Below are positions 5,725-8,638 of a DNA stretch of 8,638 nucleotides, piece by piece (within the stretch, counting starts at the first letter, position 1; the number at the start of each line of letters is the position of its first letter). The position numbers were made by a program, and so were the translations under genes. Source of the DNA: Desulfobulbus sp. (lineage in GTDB: Bacteria > Desulfobacterota > Desulfobulbia > Desulfobulbales > Desulfobulbaceae). Where the stretch lies: assembly GCA_030600525.1 (NCBI GenBank), contig JAUVLX010000140.1:1-8638 (forward strand), given 5' to 3'. The notes under the pieces were generated by a model. It worked only from the letters and a program-made list of their open reading frames with translations. It was not told where the DNA came from and ran no database searches.

Positions 5725-7305
5725 ATGGGTTTGTCGAGAAAAACCATTGTGGGAATGTTGTTTGCAGGAGGTATTCTCCTTGCCGGCACCAGTGTGGGAG
5801 CAGCAGAGAAGCCCAATATTCTGGTGATCTGGGGGGATGATATCGGGCAAACCAATATCAGTGCCTATACCAGAGGCCTAGTTGGATATCAAACTCCCAA
5901 TATCGATCGCATCGGTGACGAAGGTATGCTGTTCACAGATTATTATGGTGAACAGAGCTGCACAGCTGGAAGGTCGTCATTTATTATGGGGCAGTCTGTT
6001 TTCAGAACAGGGTTGTCCAAGGTAGGTCTTCCGGGTGCCAACGAAGGGATGCAGGAAGAAGACCCCACCATTGCAACGGTCCTAAAAGCACAAGGGTATG
6101 TCACCGGTCAGTTTGGTAAAAATCATTTGGGTGATAAGGACGAACATTTACCGACCAACCACGGGTTTGACGAATTTTTTGGTAACCTTTATCACTTAAA
6201 TGCAGAAGAAGAACCGGAGAATGCAGATTATCCCGGCGACGTGATCGTTGCAGGCGGTAAAACATTCAAGGAAACATATGGACCGCGAGGGGTTATCCAT
6301 TCCTGGGCGAATCCCGATGGAACCCAAAAAATTGAAGACACCGGTCCTCTTACAAAAAAGAGAATGGAAACTGTTGATGACGAGACTTCTGAAAGGGCAC
6401 TAGCCTTTATGGAAGAGACGGTTAAAGCTGGTAAACCATTCTTTATCTGGTGGAACGGAACCAGAATGCATTTTCGAACCCATGTTAAAGAATCTCATCG
6501 CGGAATATCAGGACAGGATGAATATGCAGATGGCATGGTCGAACATGATATGCATATTGGTAAATTCCTGCAAAAACTTGACGAGCTGGGCATTGCCGAC
6601 AATACCATAGTTTTTTATTCTACCGATAACGGTCCACATATGAATACATGGCCAGATGCGGCAATGACTCCATTTCGTGGAGAAAAAAACACCAATTGGG
6701 AAGGCGGCTGGCGCGTACCTGCATTGGTTCGTTGGCCTGGGCATATAGAACCCGGATCGGTGAGCAATGAGATTGTTCATCATATGGACTGGCTACCGAC
6801 TTTTGCCGATGTCGCAGGAGCAAAGGACATCAAACAACAACTTTTGAGCGGTACAAAACTGGGTGCGCGAGACTATAAGGTTCATCTTGACGGCTATGAC
6901 ATTTTGCCGCTGCTAACAGGTCAGGAAAAGAAGAGCCCGCGTAACGAAATTTTCTACTTTTCAGATGACGGAGATCTCACTGCACTCAGATTTGATGATT
7001 GGAAGCTCATTTTTATGGAGCAGCGTGTAGAAGCTACTCTTCAGGCGTGGCAAGAACCATTTATTCCGCTACGGTTACCTTATATCTTTAACTTAAGAAG
7101 AGACCCTTATGAACGGTCTCAAATCACGTCAAATACTTATTATGATTGGATGCTGGATCGGGCTTATCTCTTGGTTCCAGCGCAGACCTATGTAGGACGT
7201 TTTCTCGAAACATTCAAGGCGTTTCCACCTCGTCAGAAAGCAGCTAGCTTCAGCCTTGATAAGGTTATGGCCACACTTTCTTCCGGTGCAGGCGCAAGTA
7301 AGTGA
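5725..7305 (+). CDS. exported sulfatase (arylsulfatase-like, type I formylglycine family)
   Basis: This 526-residue protein is likely a periplasmic sulfate-ester hydrolase. A Sec signal peptide is clear (residues 1-27, cleavage near VGA-A-EKP). Family motifs follow in order: NILVIWGDDIG (31-41, metal ligands D38/D39), TPNIDRI (57-63), the nucleophile site C79-T-A-G-R83, GKNHLG (131-136, with K132 and H134 as in the usual GKWHLG), STDNGPH (299-305, metal ligands D301/N302) and FRGEK...EGGWRVP (317-332). C79 would have to be converted to formylglycine. The site has alanine instead of the usual proline at the third position, a known variant. No maturase (SUMF1-type or anaerobic radical-SAM type) is in the window. 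Length is normal for the family. The substrate is unknown. An own promoter, dyad and terminator surround the gene, and a HAD hydrolase follows. Confidence 0.9.
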   Translation: MGLSRKTIVGMLFAGGILLAGTSVGAAEKPNILVIWGDDIGQTNISAYTRGLVGYQTPNIDRIGDEGMLFTDYYGEQSCTAGRSSFIMGQSVFRTGLSKVGLPGANEGMQEEDPTIATVLKAQGYVTGQFGKNHLGDKDEHLPTNHGFDEFFGNLYHLNAEEEPENADYPGDVIVAGGKTFKETYGPRGVIHSWANPDGTQKIEDTGPLTKKRMETVDDETSERALAFMEETVKAGKPFFIWWNGTRMHFRTHVKESHRGISGQDEYADGMVEHDMHIGKFLQKLDELGIADNTIVFYSTDNGPHMNTWPDAAMTPFRGEKNTNWEGGWRVPALVRWPGHIEPGSVSNEIVHHMDWLPTFADVAGAKDIKQQLLSGTKLGARDYKVHLDGYDILPLLTGQEKKSPRNEIFYFSDDGDLTALRFDDWKLIFMEQRVEATLQAWQEPFIPLRLPYIFNLRRDPYERSQITSNTYYDWMLDRAYLLVPAQTYVGRFLETFKAFPPRQKAASFSLDKVMATLSSGAGASK

Positions 7306-7348
7306 CCTTTTTTATCCTTACTCCTACATTATAAGGCTATAGCCATGT

Positions 7349-7383
7349 AACAGTACCAGGTTCATGAACCTGGTACTGTTTTT
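7349..7383 (+). terminator. perfect 32-nt palindrome with T tract, intrinsic terminator after the sulfatase
   Basis: Bases 7349-7380 read the same on both strands (arms AACAGTACCAGGTTC and its complement, with AT at the centre). They run straight into TTTTT at 7379-7383 and then CTTT. This is a strong plus-strand terminator 43 bases after the sulfatase stop. It also rules out a HAD start at 7364, which would lie in the loop. Confidence 0.8.
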
Positions 7384-7424
7384 CTTTGTTAAAGCCTGCT
7401 ACATCACTTACGTTTCTGAAACCT

Positions 7425-7428
7425 GGAG
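7425..7428 (+). promoter_or_regulatory. ribosome binding site deciding the HAD hydrolase start
   Basis: GGAG lies 7 bases before the ATG at 7436. No comparable site precedes the upstream in-frame ATG at 7364. Confidence 0.65.
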
Positions 7429-7435
7429 AAAAGAG

Positions 7436-8437
7436 ATGGAAAGAACGAAAAAGTTCCTGTGGTGTTTTTTTCTAACTGCCTTTACAGCCTTTGTTTTTTT
7501 TAACACAGCTTCCTGGGCTCAAGATGCTCCCTTAGCCTCATGGAATGATACCCTTCCCAAACAGAAAATTTTAGAATTTGTCTCCACTGTTACCGCTGAG
7601 GGAAATCCTGAGTTTGTTGTCCCTGAACAACGTATTGCCGTATTTGATAACGACGGCACGCTTTGGGCGGAACAACCTGTATATTTCCAAGTGTATTTTA
7701 TTATAGACCGGATAAGGCAGCTTGCACCTCAGCATCCGGAATGGAAAGATCAGGAACCTTTTGCTTCTGTCCTTAAAGGCGATATGAAAACAGCATTGTC
7801 TAGGGGGATGAAGCCTTTACTTGAAATGGTAATGGCCACCCATGGCGGAATGAGCACCGAGGAATTTAAGCATATTGTTTTAGAGTGGATTAAGGAGGCT
7901 AAGCACCCTGAGACTGGAAAACATTTCACCGATATGGTGTACCAGCCTATGCTCGAACTGCTTGATTACCTCCAGGCAAACGGTTTTAAAACCTTTATCG
8001 TTTCTGGCGGCGGAATAGAATTTATGCGTCCCTGGACAGAAAGTGTCTATGGTATCCCGCCAGAGCAGGTTGTGGGATCAAGCATTAAAACACAATATGA
8101 AGTGCGTGACGGAAAACCTGCTATTGTTCGTCTGAAAGAACTCAACTTTATAGACGACAAAGAGGGGAAACCTGTTGCCATTAATCAACATATCGGGCAC
8201 CGTCCTATTATGGCATTTGGCAACTCGAATGGGGATTTTCAGATGCTGGAGTGGACCACGAGTGGCTCAGGGTCGAGATTCGGGATGTTGGTACATCACA
8301 CTGATGCCGATCGCGAATATGCCTATGATCGTAACTCCCATATAGGCAAACTGGATCGAGGACTGGATGAAGTACAGGAACGTGGTTGGGTGCTCATGGA
8401 TATGAAAAAAGACTGGAACACTGTTTTTAAAAAGTAA
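7436..8437 (+). CDS. exported HAD-superfamily hydrolase (phosphoserine-phosphatase-like)
   Basis: This 333-residue protein is probably a periplasmic phosphatase or related phosphotransfer hydrolase. The start at 7436 gives a clean Sec signal peptide (basic MERTKK, hydrophobic core, cleavage near SWA-Q at residue 28); the longer frame from 7364 would begin inside a terminator and bury that signal. HAD motif I is FDNDGTLW (D71 nucleophile, D73 acid/base). Motif II is the serine of FIVSGGG (S190). The motif III lysine is probably K242 or K246 of DDKEGKP. Motif IV is FGNSNGDFQML (261-271). The end, VHHTDADREYAYDR (286-299), resembles a family of exported HAD proteins I recall lying beside sulfatases. 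Motif IV has N265 where I recall Asp in relatives (GNSDGD), though D267 is kept. The substrate is unknown. Expression needs read-through of the upstream hairpin or a promoter in the short gap. Confidence 0.85.
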   Translation: MERTKKFLWCFFLTAFTAFVFFNTASWAQDAPLASWNDTLPKQKILEFVSTVTAEGNPEFVVPEQRIAVFDNDGTLWAEQPVYFQVYFIIDRIRQLAPQHPEWKDQEPFASVLKGDMKTALSRGMKPLLEMVMATHGGMSTEEFKHIVLEWIKEAKHPETGKHFTDMVYQPMLELLDYLQANGFKTFIVSGGGIEFMRPWTESVYGIPPEQVVGSSIKTQYEVRDGKPAIVRLKELNFIDDKEGKPVAINQHIGHRPIMAFGNSNGDFQMLEWTTSGSGSRFGMLVHHTDADREYAYDRNSHIGKLDRGLDEVQERGWVLMDMKKDWNTVFKK

Positions 8438-8456
8438 TATAAAACGTAACTTGTAT

Positions 8457-8492
8457 GATGATTTATTGAACGAAGCGATAGAATAAATCATC
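8457..8492. repeat. AT-rich inverted repeat after the HAD gene
   Basis: GATGATTTATT (8457-8467) and AATAAATCATC (8482-8492) form a perfect 11-bp stem with a 14-base loop, 19 bases after the stop codon. There is no T tract, so any terminator role is weak; it might protect the mRNA 3' end. Confidence 0.45.
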
Positions 8493-8559
8493 TATGAATA
8501 CAGACCTCGTGAAAATCCAAGCTAGCATATCGTTTAATTGCCTGCCACCAGGGCATTCC

Positions 8560-8600
8560 CCTGCATAATTGGACGAGAATTAAAGCCTGCTAATTGGACG
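8560..8600. repeat. pair of direct repeats, CCTGC(A)TAATTGGACG
   Basis: CCTGCATAATTGGACG at 8560-8575 recurs as CCTGCTAATTGGACG at 8586-8600, differing by one base, with the shared TAATTGGACG core starting every 25 bases. Two partial TAATTG copies flank them (near 8534 and 8611). Closely spaced direct repeats occur at the ends of some insertion sequences and in regulator-binding arrays; the window ends too soon to tell. Confidence 0.4.
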
Positions 8601-8638
8601 TTTCGTCACTCAACTAATTGAATAATAGCCGCAAAATG

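Noticed and set aside
1..8638. CRISPR array, tRNA or rRNA genes, phage or toxin-antitoxin modules
   Set aside because: No regularly spaced repeats, cloverleaf-like sequences, ribosomal RNA signatures or defence-type gene pairs were seen on either strand.

Overview
The window looks like a chromosomal segment of a Gram-negative bacterium. Two exported proteins (a sulfatase and a HAD hydrolase) carry Sec signal peptides, a Spy/CpxP-like periplasmic protein is present, and the DNA has moderate GC by eye. A stand-alone FMN glutamate-synthase-like protein with an N-terminal cysteine cluster and a sulfatase with an alanine-type CxAxR site would suit an anaerobic lineage such as a sulfate-reducer-related deltaproteobacterium (Desulfobacterota). 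That assignment is inference and only weakly supported.

Layout. Bases 3-167 hold the C-terminal end of a plus-strand reading frame that enters from outside the window. Two genes follow on the minus strand: a possible small single-pass membrane protein (346-531) and a Spy/CpxP-like periplasmic protein (675-1151), with a hairpin between them. Bases 1152-2129 hold no gene I can support. Next come, on the plus strand, a polytopic permease of the ion-transporter type (2130-3386) and, 141 bp later, a glutamate-synthase-like FMN/Fe-S oxidoreductase (3528-5069).

Fifteen bases after that gene lies a 181-bp, nearly full-length imperfect palindrome (5084-5264) that looks like a MITE or long repetitive palindromic unit. 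It is followed by an orphan GC-rich hairpin and a strong intrinsic terminator (5366-5417). A perfect AT-rich dyad overlaps a plausible sigma70 promoter (5578-5616) ahead of an exported sulfatase (5725-7305), which has a near-ideal ribosome binding site. A 32-nt perfect palindrome with a T tract (7349-7383) separates the sulfatase from an exported HAD-superfamily hydrolase (7436-8437). The last 200 bp carry an AT-rich hairpin and a pair of direct repeats that may belong to another mobile element.

How the genes may work together. The sulfatase and the HAD hydrolase are the clearest functional pair: both appear to be periplasmic hydrolases and they are adjacent and co-directional. They could act one after the other on a sulfated, phosphorylated or otherwise substituted organic substrate, but the substrate cannot be read from the sequence. 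The permease and the glutamate-synthase-like protein may form a second transcription unit. I found no complete, clearly undescribed multi-gene system. The most unusual items are the symmetric 181-bp palindrome, the cysteine-rearranged glutamate-synthase-like protein and the regulated-looking sulfatase/HAD locus.
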